Shown here: positions 1 to 13,665 of the stretch, piece by piece
How the letters are laid out: each line of letters opens with the position of its first letter
How positions within the stretch are numbered: the stretch's first letter is position 1
Origin: Eulemur rufifrons
Taxonomy: Eukaryota; Chordata; Mammalia; Primates; Lemuridae
Assembly: GCF_041146395.1 (NCBI RefSeq)
Contig: NC_090999.1
Location: 65,849,001 to 65,913,000, forward strand
Length of the DNA stretch: 64,000 bases
Direction of reading: 5' to 3'
The notes under the pieces: generated by a model
What the model was told of the DNA's origin: nothing
The model's database searches: none
What the model saw: the letters and a program-made list of their open reading frames with translations, nothing else
Program-made: the position numbers and the translations under genes

Positions 1-762
1 CTCAATGTCACTAATCATCAGGGAAATGCAAATCAAAACCACAATGAGATATTACCTTATCCCAGTCAGAATGGCTTTTATTAAAAAGTCCAAAAACAAT
101 AGATGCTGGTGTGGATATAGAGAGAAAGGAATGCTTATACACTTTTGGTGGGACTGCAAATTAGTAAAACACCTATGGAAAACAGTCTGGAGATTCCTCA
201 AAGAACTAAAAGTCGACATACCATTTGATCCAGCAATCTCACTACTAGGTATTTACCCAAAGGAAAAGAAGCCATTTTATCAAGAAGACACCTGCACTCC
301 AATGTTTATTGCAGCACAATTCACAATTGCAAAGATGTGGAATCAACCCAAATGCCCATCAACTCATGAGTGGATTAACAAAATGTGGTATATGTATAGC
401 ATGAAGTACTACCCAGCCATAAAGAAGAATGACTTAATGCCTTTTGCAACAATTTGGACAGAACTGGAGACCATTTTCCTAAGTGAAGTATCTAAAGAAT
501 AGAAAACAAATACCACATGTCCTCGCTATTCAATTGGAACTAATTGACGGGCACACATGTGCATAGAGGGAAGTAACTCTCAAAGGAAATCAAGCAGTGG
601 GGAAGAGGGAGATGGGATGTGTGAAAACCTACCTAATAATAAAACACTATCTGGGTGATGGGCACACTTTTAACCCCGACTTGAGCATTACAAAAGTGAA
701 CCATGTTGACCAAAAACATTTGTATCCCCACAATATTTTGAAATTAAAAAAAAAAAAGAATA
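1..762 (+). mobile_element. L1 3' end: ORF2 C-terminus, 3' UTR and A-tail (left-truncated by window)
   Basis: Positions 5-502 are open without a stop and encode the C-terminal region of the L1 ORF2 protein. Recognisable L1 strings are [45 protein letters not shown] and [14 protein letters not shown]. The ORF ends at the stop at 500-502, followed by a non-coding 3' UTR and an A-rich end near 748-760. The catalytic endonuclease and reverse transcriptase parts would lie to the left, outside the window. An uninterrupted frame over about 165 codons suggests a fairly young insertion. It sits antisense in ELL2 intron 2. Confidence 0.93.
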
Positions 763-1562
763 TTTGGTAAATTTACTTCATTTTAAAAAATCCTTCTCCC
801 TCAGCCTGCATTTTCTTTATAGCCCTAAAATCCATTTACAGATATTCCAAATTTTCATACTATAGCCAGTATCTAAGGACAAATATAGAAATGCATATTT
901 GAGAATAACAAAAAAGAATGATTGTGTCTACTATGTAATTAATATTAAATATTAATAGTAATAATTAAAAAAAACCTGATACTATTCCTGTAAAGTTTAT
1001 CATCTATTATAAACACAAAATTCATAGGTCTATTTTATTAGGAGTTATTTATTATGCTTTTAAATGCAGCAATAAAATAGACACAGAATACTTTGTTTTT
1101 TCTGTGCACTAGAAAAACTATTTCTATTTATACATTTCATTTCCTAGTACATACAATTAAAAAAACTAAGTGTACGGACAGCAAACTTTTGTTTTGTTTG
1201 TGTAAAATCAATCACAATCATAACTTGCCTGAAATCAGTAATTCCTTATGAATGTTTAGTTGCAAACAAAATATGTTCACATAATACCATGATGTATGCT
1301 ATAATTCAATAAAAAGTTTTAAACATGCAATTATCCATGATTTGGAAAAAAACACTCTCAATATCAATAACTACATCTGAATTATTTTTTAAATGAAGAC
1401 AATTCAAGCATCTGGATCAAAGATGTCAGAAATTTTCAGTCACAAAGTTCACAAAATATGAGTGGCTGACTGTGTTAAGAGGCTTAGGTGAAAACAAATT
1501 TTTAAAGTTTAATAACATCTAAGAATATTAGATTTTCTTGCTAAATTAATAAGAGTACTCAC
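763..1562. other. AT-rich intron 2 sequence, nothing recognised
   Basis: No repeat family, exon or regulatory motif recognised between the L1 tail and exon 2. Confidence 0.5.
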
Positions 1563-1610
1563 CCCTTGGAGTCCTTGGAACTGAATTGAAGGTCGAAAAG
1601 GAATTAAATT
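1563..1610 (-). CDS. ELL2: ELL2 exon 2 (codons 50-65)
   Basis: A 48-bp exon too short for an ORF scan. The minus strand reads NLIPFRPSIQFQGLQG, which continues the ELL2 protein directly after exon 1 (family sequence NLIPFRPSIQFQG). Upstream is a pyrimidine-rich tract ending in TTTTAATAG, a good acceptor (exon begins 1610). Downstream GGG is followed by GTGAGT (intron begins 1562). Both boundaries are phase 0 and agree with the phase-0 end of exon 1, so the frame is kept. It encodes part of the N-terminal ELL domain. Exon 3 of ELL2 was looked for between 1 and 1562 and not found; it must lie beyond the left edge. Confidence 0.95.
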
Positions 1611-4413
1611 CTATTAAAAGAAATGAGAGAAAGAAACAAGTAAACTTTGGTTACTGTGACACAGAACTAAATGTTTAAACTTTAAATCTTTGTATTTGCA
1701 GTGCCATAATGTGTGAAACTCCCTTTCCATTATATACTTTTGCATGTCATTATATTAAGATGCCTGAGAAAAGCAATATCACACCATTTGCATTTCTCTG
1801 AACTACACAACCAAAAGGTATTTTTTGGCAGTGTAGTTAATCATATATTTGTAACTGACATGATTTGGCAAACATGATTAGTATGCTAATTCAATTTTAC
1901 ATTGAAAAAAGCATATTGGTGCCTAGTTTCCTGGTATATTTTTACTAGGGGTGGGGAGAGGGAAGAGAGAATCGGAGGAACTTTGTTCAATCCTAACAGG
2001 ATGCTAGAAATATAAAATTAAGATATTTGAGAATGAACTGTGGCTTTCCATTTTCTCACATTTTACCAGAGACTGGTTTTTAGTTGAGGTTCAAGCACGT
2101 TGACAATTTTCTCATAAGATTCTTAGCAGGAGAACAAAATTTCCAGAAAATGTTTCTGTTTTATTATGAGCTTTGTCTTCTTCATAATTTCAATATTTTA
2201 TCATAAGAGTTGTACATTTGGAAGAAAAGCTGTAATTGTAAATATCAGCTATAGTCTCTGGCATGATTTCCTGTATTCAAAGTCACCAGTATGTTTGTCT
2301 ATGCGAAAGCTTTTGCAAATTGCTAACAGAAATCCATGAGGAAATCAAATTTGGATAATGTTTAATAGTAAAACATCAGCCTGTAAACTATTCTTCACCC
2401 TCTCATATTCAAATCCAATGTATAAAAACAAAAAACGGTGCTTTCTGGTCTCACCTCTACCCCAAATATAAAAAAGGCACTCTCATGTCCCTTTTCTCAG
2501 CCAGGACTCATCATCTATTACTTCTAGTAACTTCTCAAAACTTCTCTGCAGATGTAAAAGTATACTAATCAGGATTATGATAAACTAAAGAGAAACAAGG
2601 AGAGGATAAGTATTTCTTTCAAAGATAGACTACCTGAATATAAAATCAAGTGGCAACATTAATCATATTATTATTCATAAAAATGAATCAACAGACATCT
2701 TCTTGGAGAAGACATTATAATGGATACTGTTATCATTGTCCTACCACCATAAGATCATTTAACTTTCGGATTACTAGCAGAATCAAATACTACTGGGTGA
2801 CAAATCCAATTCTTGGTGTAGAAGAAGTGGGTTTTTAAAAAAAAGGAAAAATAAAAGGTAGTGCTTGAAATTTTAATGACCAATTTTTAGTGATATTTCA
2901 TTCTAACTCATGGCCTTTTATGAAAATATAAAATATAAATTAACTTGATTTAGGGGAAAACTCTACGCCCAAACTACTTTCCATAACTAAACTTATCCTC
3001 CCTGAAGTAATGAAGGCATGCCCACAGAAACCTGGGAAGGTCCTCTTTGTGTGAAAGTACAGTGGCCTTACAATTTAGGTAATACACGTTCAGGTTCCAA
3101 CTTTCAAAATATTTTCATCCATCAGCCCTGCCTCCTGAATCTCCTTTCAAATCACAAACACTGAATATCTTCTTGGAGACTGGTTACAATTCCCTCCTTG
3201 ACTCCTTGCAACCCAGAGGTTGCCTTCAGCTCACCCCTAAATTTTGAAATTCTCTCTCCATCAAGTTCATCAATTCTTCCTGGCCAAAAATAAATGTAAA
3301 GTTTTTCTCGGTTTTCAAATTGCTGACTTCTCCACTGGATATTACCTCTTCCCTGCACTTAGAAAAACAAGTCCTCCCAGCTCTTTGATTTCATTTCAAA
3401 AGCTAGTGCCCTTCTTTTCCTCCTTCTAGATCTACTTCATCCAGAGGCTCACAGTACCTCTTGGACGGTAACTCTGAATCTCTTCTCCATTCCTCAACTG
3501 GCATCTCTCCTCAGCCAGCTACTTACTATTACCTACAGGACATTTTGCATTAGAAACTCACAATGACAACAAACTCTCAATAACTGACAAACACTAAACT
3601 CCACCCACCTCTAGCCTCCCCAACTAAACTGGCACCTATTTCCTACTTTTCTGGTAATGGTACTTCTATCTTTTCAGTTCCCCAGGCTCACCACCTTAGA
3701 ATTAATGTATGTATAGTCTCTTCTCTCTCCTCACCCCACCATATTCTATTTGTCAATTACATGTCACTAGAATCACAGAATTCTAATTCCAGAAGAGGAA
3801 TATAGTTAGAGATAATCTAGTTGATGCCCACCTCCCACAAGCCCTGTATTCCATTAATAGCTAAGCTGGGACTAGAACCCAGGACTCAATCTTCCTATTT
3901 TGCCATGGCGATAAAGGCTGAAATGCTTCTCTTCTACTGTCTTATGTTCCACATACATCTGCTATATGATATTTGAGAGTCTGGGGGTCTAATGCCTCAT
4001 GCCAGGGAGTTCGCATTTTGGTTGGGGGAAATGTGAGAATGACTAAGTGCTAGGCAAAGTACTACTAGGAAGTACAGTAAGAATTCTCAAAAAGGAGAGG
4101 AGAGTATGGGTTAGAAAAGTCAAAGCGTTTATGAAAAAGGTGGACCTTGAGTAGCAGTTTAGAAAAGATAAACTTCAGGGAAAGAGTGCCCTGAGGGAAA
4201 AAGCAAGATAAGAATGGGCAGAGGGCAGGTCCATGTGTGTGCAGAGTTCTTTCTATTTGAAATACAATGGAAAGGATAAGAACTGGGCCTGGAGATTCCT
4301 TATCCTTAAAATTTGTCTTCATTTTTAGTTTCTATCTTCTACAGAATAAATGGGACAATAATTGAAATTTCAGACCTAAGGATGTCCATTCAAAAAGCTC
4401 ATTATCTTTTCTA
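1611..4413. other. Intron 1 sequence, mostly unassigned
   Basis: No exon is recognised. At about 3780-3905 there is a weak MIR-like core (aagctgggactagaacccagg). The remainder appears unique or too diverged to classify. Confidence 0.45.
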
Positions 4414-4550
4414 GTTGGGAGCCCCGGCTCATGCCTGTAATCCCAGCCTCTCAGGAGGCTGAGGCGGGAAGATGGCTTGAGGTCAGGAGTTAGAGACCAG
4501 CCTGGGCAACATAGAGACACCCTATGTCAAAACAAATAAATAATTTAAAA
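4414..4550 (+). mobile_element. Alu monomer (FLAM-like)
   Basis: It reads gctcatgcctgtaatccc, ggaggctgaggcggg, then gaccagcctgggcaacat, ending in an A-rich tail with aaataaataa. Only one Alu arm is present, so it is a free left monomer. It lies antisense in ELL2 intron 1. Confidence 0.85.
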
Positions 4551-6884
4551 AAGTTTATCACCCTGTGAGATAATCTTGGTCTAATCCCCTCCTTACCCCT
4601 TCACTGATGGACTTTTAAGTCTTGCCTTTGGCATGATAAACAATTAAAGGCTCTCCCAGTTTTCTGAATAAGAAAGTGAGTTGCTGAAAGAAGTGTTTTG
4701 GGGGAAGGCATCTTTCAGTCATGCACAAAACGGATGAAGAGAACTTGGATCTGGTATGTTGGGGCTAAAGAAATGGACTAGAGAACAGCTCTAGAAGCTG
4801 CTTTAGAAATACTCTGGAAGTGGTGACAAAGGTCTAAATTAGTATGACTGCATCTGGAGTCAATAGGAGATGGTGGACAGAACAATCAATCCTAGAAAGA
4901 ATAATAAGATGTGCTGAAAGCTTGAATATCCGGCGCCAAAGAAAAACGATGCCAGGGTGGCTCCAGGGCTCCCAGTCATCAACTCTGGCCAGTCTGCTCC
5001 AGACTTCCTCAAATTAAGCTCATCATCTCTACTTTGAAAGCCAGGCCCTTATCACCTTGCAACTAGATAAAGGCTTTCCTCCTTTCCATCAAATCCTTTC
5101 AAATCATTCAAATAGTTAGCAGAACCTCTCTCTTACACCACTCTCAGTGAGTTCTTCCCCACTGTCAAAACAAAGCAAACTCCTAAATAGAAAACACACC
5201 ATTCATTACAGGACCAACCAATTTCAACTTCTACTTCCTCCCCAAAATGGCTCAGCTATTAACCATTTTTGTTTGTTTTGCAAACACTTGCCTCTCTATC
5301 TCCTTCCTGTTCCTTCAACCTGGCATAACTTCCCAAACACTAATTTGCCAATCCATATTTATCACTTACTTAACATTCAATCTTAAGATTAATTTCTACA
5401 GCTTCACCTTCCTTTGGATAAACTAGGAGTCAAAGACTCAGTGTTAAAGTGTCTTCAAGGAACCCAAGCAGATTTATGTGGAATAAATGGGTGTAAAGCA
5501 ACAAGGTATGGTGAGTACCTGGAGAATGAATGCCCAAAGGAAAGGATTCAAGTTTTAAAATGTTAAATCTTTTCTAACCAAACAAACACTGCTGCCACCA
5601 TTTTGCTAACTCTGAACTATGCCCATTTTGAGTTAACATGTATTAGCTGTTTTTCCCAATGCCAATGTCTACTGTTCCACTACACTGGGGTGTATTTTTT
5701 TCAGAGGTTGTCTTACTCCTAATTGTTACGATACAGAGGAGTCTTAGGCATATTTAACTTATAAGTATGTATCTGTATTGTTCTCAGCTAAAAATAAGTA
5801 CCGTAAAATCATTTTGGATATGTTTCTTTTATATGTGCAGTACGCTACTATATATACTATATACTTATATAGATTACTATTCAGGGTTGGATAGACAAAA
5901 TAATACATACTATCCTTTACATCAATTTAGAGATTTGCAAGAGTTATTTTGACTGTATGTAATTTTTTACCTCACGCTGTGAATTTCGAACCTAACCCTT
6001 TGTTAAGCTTATAGTTCTACCTATATTGCTTGATTCCTCAATAAGAATGATCACTTTTAGTTTTCTAATGTATGGTACAGAACATTCTTACATCTATTGT
6101 CTCAAGTGAGACTCCTAAAACCAGCCCTGAGTAGTAAGAAAGCATCATTATCCCTATTTTCCGGGGTAGAATAATGAGTCTCTAAGAAGTAGAGCACATT
6201 TCATTGCTCAGGGTCACAGAGCTACTGACTTAAATCCAGTCCTCTGAACTCCAAATACAGTACTCTTCCCTTCCCTTGCCTCTGAAATAGTTTATCTGCT
6301 AGTGCTAAACATTTAAAACGCCATAAATGGTCATTCAGTTCTTTTGGTATTTTGTTTCTGCCCAAGGAAAATGAATTTCATAAAATCACTATCATTTCTA
6401 ATGTTCAGTTTCTGGTGAACTAAAAACTAAAAATAGTTTTTGTTTTTTTTTTTCTTTTTTCTTTTAGGACACTGTATAATAAAAGAATATATATATAAAC
6501 ACTTGTGATATCATTTTGATTAAAAAATAATATTAATAAAACCCTCATCTATGGAATACTGTGAGTTCTCATCCAAACAGGGCAAACTAAGCTCCCTGTT
6601 ACTAAAAACTCGGTATCTGACAATCTAGAAAAATACTTAAAAGAATCTCAAATGCTTTACTGATTTTAATCCCAATCTTAGGCAAGATGTTGTTACTAGG
6701 CTATAGCTCTTGAATGTTTTAAAAAATGCCACAGGTAGTACTCTACACCACTTATGTATTTGACCACTGTGTTAATAGGATAGCTACAAGGAAAAATAAG
6801 TTTTAAAAGTCAATACCATTATAAGCAAATGTCTCAAGCATTTTAGTTTTTTGTCTAAATGTGTTTTTTTTTCTGGTTTTTCAA
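4551..6884. other. Intron 1 sequence with one MIR-like relic
   Basis: At about 6090-6270 an MIR-like pattern in minus orientation is visible (attatccctattttccg... gggtcacagagctactgac). Poly-T-rich DNA lies at 6436-6470. Nothing else is recognised. Confidence 0.5.
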
Positions 6885-8357
6885 ATTAATTTGTTAATTA
6901 TTATGGGTACATAATAGTTGTATATATTTAGAGCACAGGTGATGTTTTAATACAGGCATAAAATGTGTAATGATCAAGTCATGGTAATTGGGCTATCCAT
7001 CACATCAAGAATTTATCATTTCTTTGTGTTAGGAACATTGCAATTCCACTTTTATTTCAAAATATACAATAAATTATTGTTAACTATAGTCACCCTATTG
7101 TGCTACTTAATACTAGATCTTATTCATTCTATCTAACTATATTTTTGTACCCATTAACCATCCTACTTTATTCCTTCCTCCCCACTACTCTTCCCAGCCT
7201 CTAACAACCATCATTCTACTCTCTATCTCCATGAGTTCAATTTTTTTAGCTCCCACATATGAGTGAGAACATGAGATATCTGTCTTTCTGTGCTTGGCTT
7301 ATCTCACTTAACATAATGCCCTCCAGTTCCATCCATGTCATTGTAAATGACAGGATTTCTTTATTTTTTATGGCTGAATAACATTCCATTGTGTATATGT
7401 ATCACATTTTCTTTATCCATTATATCTGTTGTTGGACACTTAGGTTGATTCCATATCTTGGCTATTGTGAATAGTGCTGCAATAAACACTGGAGTGCAGG
7501 TATCTCTTCAATATACTGATTTCATCTCTTTTGGATATATACCCAGAAGTGGGATTGCTGGATCATATGGTAGTTCTATTTTTAGTTTTCTGAGGAACTT
7601 CCATACTGTTCTCCATAGTGGTTACACCAATTTACATTTAATGAGGGTTCCTCTTTCTCTGCATCCTCACCAGCATTTGTTATTGCCTGTCTTTTGGGTA
7701 AAAGCCCTTTTAACTGGGGTAAGATGATATCTCATTGTAGTTTTGATTTGTAGTTCTCTGATGATTAGTGATATTGAGCTATTGAGCATTTTTTCAGATA
7801 TGTGTTGGCCATTTGTATGTCTTCTTTTGGGAAACGTCTGTTCAGATCTTATGTCCATTTTTAAAATCAGATTATTTGTTTTTTTTTTAATTGAGTTGAG
7901 ATATATATATACACACACATACACACACACACACACACATAAATATATATATTTTTTCCATTTGGGTAGTTTGCAAATATTTCCCCCATTCTGTGGTTTG
8001 CCTCTTCATTTTGTTAATTGTTTCTTTTGCAATGCAGAAGCTTTTTAGCTTGATGTGATTCCACCTGTCCATTTTTGCTTTGGTTACCTGTACTTTTGAG
8101 GTCTTACTCAAGAAATCTTTGCCTAGATCAATGTCCCAGAGTGTTTCCCCAATGTTTTCTTCTAGTAGTTTCATAGTTTCAGGTCTTTGACTTAGTTTTT
8201 TATATTAGGAGAGATAGGGGTCAAGTTTCATTTTTCTGCTTATGGCTATCCAGTTTTCCCAGCACCATTTATTGAAGAGACTGTCCTTCCCCAATGTATG
8301 TTCTTGGTGCCTTTGTTGAAAATGAGTTGGCTGTTAATGTGTGCATTCATTTCCGGG
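6885..8357 (-). mobile_element. L1 3' half (ORF2 C-terminal part and 3' UTR), minus strand
   Basis: The plus strand shows antisense L1 wording: cacatatgagtgagaacatg, ttccattgtgtatatgtatc, tggatatatacccagaagtg, and tctccatagtggttacacc. The 3' UTR is at the left and 5' truncation falls at about 8357. ORF2 is broken by stops and by a TA/CA microsatellite at 7900-7952. It is in the same orientation as ELL2. Confidence 0.93.
7900..7952. repeat. (TA)n-(CA)n compound microsatellite inside L1
   Basis: An atatatatat run, then acacacacat, an ac run, and again atatatat. It lies inside L1 ORF2 sequence and is a likely polymorphic marker. Confidence 0.95.
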
Positions 8358-11039
8358 TGAAATGTTTTTTAGCGTAAGTTTAATTGCATAAACATGACCT
8401 TAACACATTGTATTTTTAAAAATTTACTAAGTACATTCCCATTAGAAATGAGTTTCAGTAGGGCTTCAACTTTTGCTTTTAGCTTTAATTAAATAGTTGC
8501 ACCAAGTAGCTCTTTTGAAAATCAAGTTATTCTAGGATTTAACTGAACAGCATTTGACCTATAAGTAAGACAGTGATGTGGTATCTACATCCAGCCAAAA
8601 AACACAATGGCAGATTGGAACTGGCTAGGGAAATTCCTACTGACAAATATTTCAACAACCTGATAAAAGTGATAGTTTGCGGTCAAAAGATTCTGTTAAA
8701 CTCTTAGTAGTTTCACTGTTTTTAGAGCTCCTTGAATTTACCCTCTATAACTGTTATGAAATATGGGGCATTCCTAAGCATAGAAGTGTAGGCAATACTA
8801 AAATACTTAGAAATTTGGTTGCACTCTTGATGTCTGCAATTACAAGCCAATGCTACTGCAACAAAAATTGCTCTAAGATCAAAGAGATCTATGTCCACTT
8901 ATTTCCAGGGACTATTCTCACAGCTATAAAAGTAATATATAATTTACTAAGTTATTTTACTAGGTAATATTAGTTTTCCTAAGTAATACAATTTCTGATA
9001 TGATTCCTTTAGAGTGGATGGAACACAGTTCATGTTTCTCTGGAGTTGAATAAAAGAAAGCTATTTACCCTATAAAGGTAGTTTATAACCATTTCTTGAT
9101 TATTTATATATTTGCTTATCCATGTAAACAAATTAAATCAATGGTTACTTTTACCTAATCAAACATCATCAGTTTTGTGAATATACAAACATAAGAAATA
9201 ACATTCTGGGCCTAGAAAAGAACGACTTCTCTAAAGAACATTATAGAGATCATAGAGATCTTTCCCACTGTATTTTCTAAGATTAGAGGTGGATTTGTAA
9301 TACCTTTATCTTCCCTTTTAAACCCATCATGGAACTCTGAGTCAACTCAAAGTTAACTTCTGAATTATTCTTGAATTGTTTAAAATCAACCAAAAAGCAT
9401 TTATTAAATACTAGGTATTTACCTGGGTATGTAAAGCTACATTATAAGCCATGATAAAGATATTGCAAAAAAAAAATTCCCAAGTCAAATACAATTTTGC
9501 AACTTTGCGCAAAACAAAAAAACTTTCTATAAATGGCGATGGTTCAGGTGACTAGGTAGGATTGTTTTCAGAAACAATTATAGCTAGCCAGTTATTATCT
9601 GAGTGCTTAAAAGGTGTCAGGCACTAATAACCATTTTTATTGATACCTCTGAGAATTCTCAGAAATACCCTTGTAGGGTAGATACTATTATTCTCATTTC
9701 TCAGGTAAGTCCTATGTATTACCTAAGGCTACAGCTAATAAGTGACATGAGACTTAAACCTAATAATACTTGTAAGAACTGCACTCTTATCCACCACTGT
9801 CTTGCCTTAAGAACTGTGTTATTATTCACCATTTAACATAGCTAGCCTTTTCCTCCCATCTCCAACAATAGTTATATAAAATTTGAAACATCTGAAAGCC
9901 AGAGCATTAAAAACTGATAGCAAATCACTTTTTTGGTTTTGCACTATGGCTTCAGGAAAATATCAGGCAATTGAAGAATTTGCTTTCACTTGTCCAAACA
10001 AATTGTAAAAAGTAGATATGATTTTCCCTGGGATGCAACTTGTATAAAATAGATCGTCTTTCTTTCCTAAAAGAGGCACTATACAATTTAAGAACTTGTG
10101 GTTATGATTTTATATTTAAAGAGTCATTTTATTCTTTGTTCTTTACAACATCACCTGACAGAGAATCTAGGCTATCTAATACTTATATTTTAACCATTGT
10201 AATAAAAATCTAGGCAGAGAGAAAGAAAGAAGAAAGAAAATAGGAGCTAAAGCAGGAAATAACATAGGAAATCAGACAGTTGATCCTGAAGAAATCAAAT
10301 ATACTCAGCTCTTACCAAAAGCTGATAATATGCTTAGAATGATACATGATGTGAAATTTAAAGATAATCCAAAACTACTTTAATAAATGGTACCTCCTTC
10401 TTTGCCTCAAATCTTTCATTAGATGCCAAAAAGAGTCATTATGCTTCCCAAAACCAATCTAGCATTTTGCTTTGTGAGTCAATCCAACCTTAAATGTAGG
10501 AGAAACTCCTTTTCTGCAGATTTGAAAGCATCAGATTAAAGAGCATATGGAGTAAAGAATAATTTCTTTCTAGCCATTAAAGCACAGGAAAGAGTGATAT
10601 ATAAAAGGGATTACCAAAACCCTAATCTATTTAACACAATCCTTGTTTTGAAAGATAACTTGTAGAAAATTGTGTCTATTTGATACTGGCCAAATTAAAA
10701 AAAAAAACAACAAAAACTGCTGTTTTAAATCTTACAATTTCAAATAGCTCTTAAAGGAATATGGAAGACAAAAATCTAAACTGAATAATCAACCAAAAAG
10801 TTAGTTACTCTAAAACATCCTTAAAAATCAATTGAAGCATAACTCACCATTTTCCCCAAGTGCTTAATGTGAGCCTCATAATTGTATAATAAACTTACAC
10901 GTCAAATCTGACTGTAAATGTAAATAAAGATTTGTTCCCTGAGATCATGATCTCTAGAACAGAAGTATAAAGGCAAGTGGTAAAATAAGCTTTGCTTGGA
11001 AGATGGAGATTTTTGTTAAAAAACAGAAATTGATCAAAT
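8358..11039. other. Intron 1 sequence, nothing firm
   Basis: AT-rich with no exon. At about 9660-9800 a faint MIR-like or L2-like pattern appears (attctcatttctcaggtaag). A short purine tract (gaaagaaagaagaaag) lies at 10218-10239. Confidence 0.45.
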
Positions 11040-11820
11040 GTGGCATCTAAAACACTTTTTACAAAGGGAGCCATTAGAGGGCTTGAAACTAGGAAACTAC
11101 ATGATCATACTTAATGTTTTAAAAAGATCACTCTGGCTGTTGTGTGAAATGGATTATTGGGGAAGAGTAGAAACTAGGAGGCCAGCTGGGAGTCTATGGC
11201 AGTGGTCCTGAAGAGAGACGATGGTAGCTTGGACAGGAATAGTGGTATTGGTTGGGGTTAGAGTTCAGATATTTTGAAGATTGACAGAACCTACTGATGG
11301 ATCAAGTATGTCAAGAAAAGAGGAGACAAATCAAGGGTTACTAGTCAATTTCTGGGCAACTGGTGGAGAATGCTGCCAATTACAGAGATGGGGAACACTG
11401 AAGTGGATATAGATTTAAGGAGTGAAATCAAGAGTTATGTTTGGATATATAATGTTTGAGATGTGTATTAAACTTTGATGAGGAGATGATATGCTAAAAA
11501 TAAGCGCCTGGAGTTGGAGAAAAGGACAGATCTGGAGATAAATATTTGAGAATCATTAACACATAGATGGCATTTAAATTCACGGGACTAGATAAGCTCA
11601 CCTAGGGAGAGTGAATAGATAAAGAGAAGGGAGCCAGGATCTCCAACATTCAGAGGCCAGTCAAGCAGAGGATAGTAAGCAAAGGAGACAGGAAGAATGG
11701 GCTGGGAAGTAGGAAGAAAATCAGGAAAACGTTTCTTATAGGAAGAAGTGGTCAACAGAATGGAATAACTGCTGAGGGCTGGTAAGAGAGAAAGAGAGAT
11801 GACCACTAGATTTGGCAACA
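11040..11820 (+). repeat. Ancient mammalian interspersed repeat, family not assigned
   Basis: It shows wording common to a mammal-wide dispersed repeat: aaaaagatcactctggctg, ggaggccagctgggag, and gagatggggaacactg. Related sequence appears again at about 27190-27710, which supports a dispersed element. I cannot name the family by eye. Confidence 0.5.
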
Positions 11821-11924
11821 GGGTACCTTGTCAGTATAATCTCAGAAGTATAGCAGAAACAGTGCGCTGAGTGGAGGATGGTGAGTGAAGAAAGCGCTAC
11901 TTCTCAGACAGGTCCTCAAACGCA

Positions 11925-12135
11925 GCCCTTTCTCTTTTGGTGTACCCCTTGAACATAGACTTCATTGCATTTATTTTTTCAAACTTGCCTGCTTCTACTA
12001 AATGACAAGTGCTTTCTTGGCAGGGACCATCCAGAACTTACTCAGCTTTGTATCTCCAATGCCTAGTTCTATGGCTGGCACATGTCAGAAGATAACTAAA
12101 TATTTATGGAGTGAACAAATGAATATTTGGTAATT
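11925..12135 (+). mobile_element. L2 3' end
   Basis: It reads ttggcagggaccatc, ttgtatctccaatgcctag, then ctggcacatg and gagtgaacaaatgaat. This matches the typical L2 3' terminal pattern. Confidence 0.8.
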
Positions 12136-13089
12136 TTAACTCTGACTCCTACCTCTTAACTTTTTATTAAAGAAAAAAACATAAGATACTCCAGTGAATT
12201 TTTACTACATGAACACTTTTTTCTGGTCCTGTGAAGCATTGTGATTTCTAATAATGGAGCCAAAAGCAGCAATACTAAGTAAATGTTATCTTAAACTATG
12301 CTAACACTTAAGTTTCCAGATAAGCTTATTTAGATCCTAAAGTATCTCAGTGAATTTAAGAAAGTTCAAGCCTGGTTCCACCCTTGAATAATGTCGCTAT
12401 TCAGTGGAAAAGTCTTCCAGCCAAGGTTACCTCCAGGGATCATGAACCAAGCACTATCATCCATTACGATGTGTATGTATAAAAGCTTTACATGCTCATG
12501 ATTCTTGTTTTGTTTTTCATAAGGAATTGCCAAGGCATAAAGAAATAAGGGCATCAAAACACCAAAGCAGAAATGGAGGTAATCTGGAAGAAGTGAGAAA
12601 ACATTGATCCTTTTCAAGACCTTTAGGAATTATGCTATTTCAAAATAAAACTTGAGACGTAAATCCAGGCACACTGTACATATAGAGTTACTTACGTTTC
12701 AATAAATACTAGGGACAGAACCACAGAAGGTCTGATTTTCATGTTAAAATAAAGTTAAATTTTCATACCATCAGTGCTCTATGAAGGCCTTAAGTGCAAT
12801 TTAGAGGTTATTCAATAAAGGAAGTCTATAAAAATACAAACAAAATTTAAAAAGCCCTGCTCAAAACCAAATTTTCTTCCAATTTCAACTTCCTCTGAAA
12901 TATCAACAATCTCCAAAATTTTCATTCAAATGGAAGAGTTTATATAAAACACATAAGCAATATAGCATTGCTCTATATATCCGTCTGCCTCAAACTCCCA
13001 AATATACTTCCCAAATACAAAACATCTAATCAAACCTAAGTTTCTTGATTACCAATCAAAAGATTGAGTAAATGTTCACCAAAATGCTA
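12136..13089. other. Intron 1 sequence, nothing recognised
   Basis: AT-rich and mixed unique sequence without exon or recognisable repeat. Confidence 0.45.
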
Positions 13090-13665
13090 TTCATCATCTT
13101 TATCTCCCCTAGCTCCACCCAACTCTTCCAACTGCTTCCAATTTCCCTTTTTCTACTAAGGGTACACCTCCTAGGGCCAATGGCTAGAAACCTCAATTCA
13201 ATCTTCCCCCTTTAAAATCTACTATTAAATCCTATAGATTCTATTCATCCCTACTATCTCTCACAAATATCTTAGTGTAGACCCCAATCATTTCTGGTCT
13301 GGACCACATACTTCTTCCTAATTTGTCTACTTCCTTCCAGATTCACATTGTAATCACCCTGCACACCAAGGCCAGAATAATACTAAAACATAGCTCAAAT
13401 CGCCTCAAATTTCTAGCCAGTGTTGACAGAATAAAAGCCAAATTTCTCAGTAAGGTTATCATCCTGCTCCAACTTGCTTTTCCTCTCTTAAACCCAACTA
13501 TATTTTTCTCCTGCACTCTAGAACAGGGTCTTTATAGCAATTCTCCAAGCCTGCACTAGCTTTTGTCCCAGTGTTCTTTTCTTATCTATGCCATTCCCTC
13601 TCCTGGAGATGTGGTCTCCATCTAGTCTGCTAAAATCTTCCTAAAATCCTTTAATACCCAAGGAT
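13090..13665 (+). mobile_element. L2 fragment (internal)
   Basis: A diverged L2 pattern can be followed: cacattgtaatcaccctgc, agaataaaagccaaatttctc, ctgctccaacttgc, and ccattccctctcctgga. It is strongly mutated, with no coding capacity left. Confidence 0.6.

Larger units (their letters stand above)
1..1562 (-). other. ELL2: ELL2 intron 2, 5' part (continues beyond window)
   Basis: It begins with the consensus donor GTGAGT at 1562 and runs off the left edge. Bases 1-762 are an L1 3' end on the plus strand, antisense to ELL2. Bases 763-1562 are AT-rich, and I see no exon or recognisable repeat in them. Confidence 0.9.

Noticed and set aside
7458..8174. Several ORFs of 89-101 codons
   Set aside because: They are frames within an antisense L1 ORF2 remnant that is broken by stops and a microsatellite.
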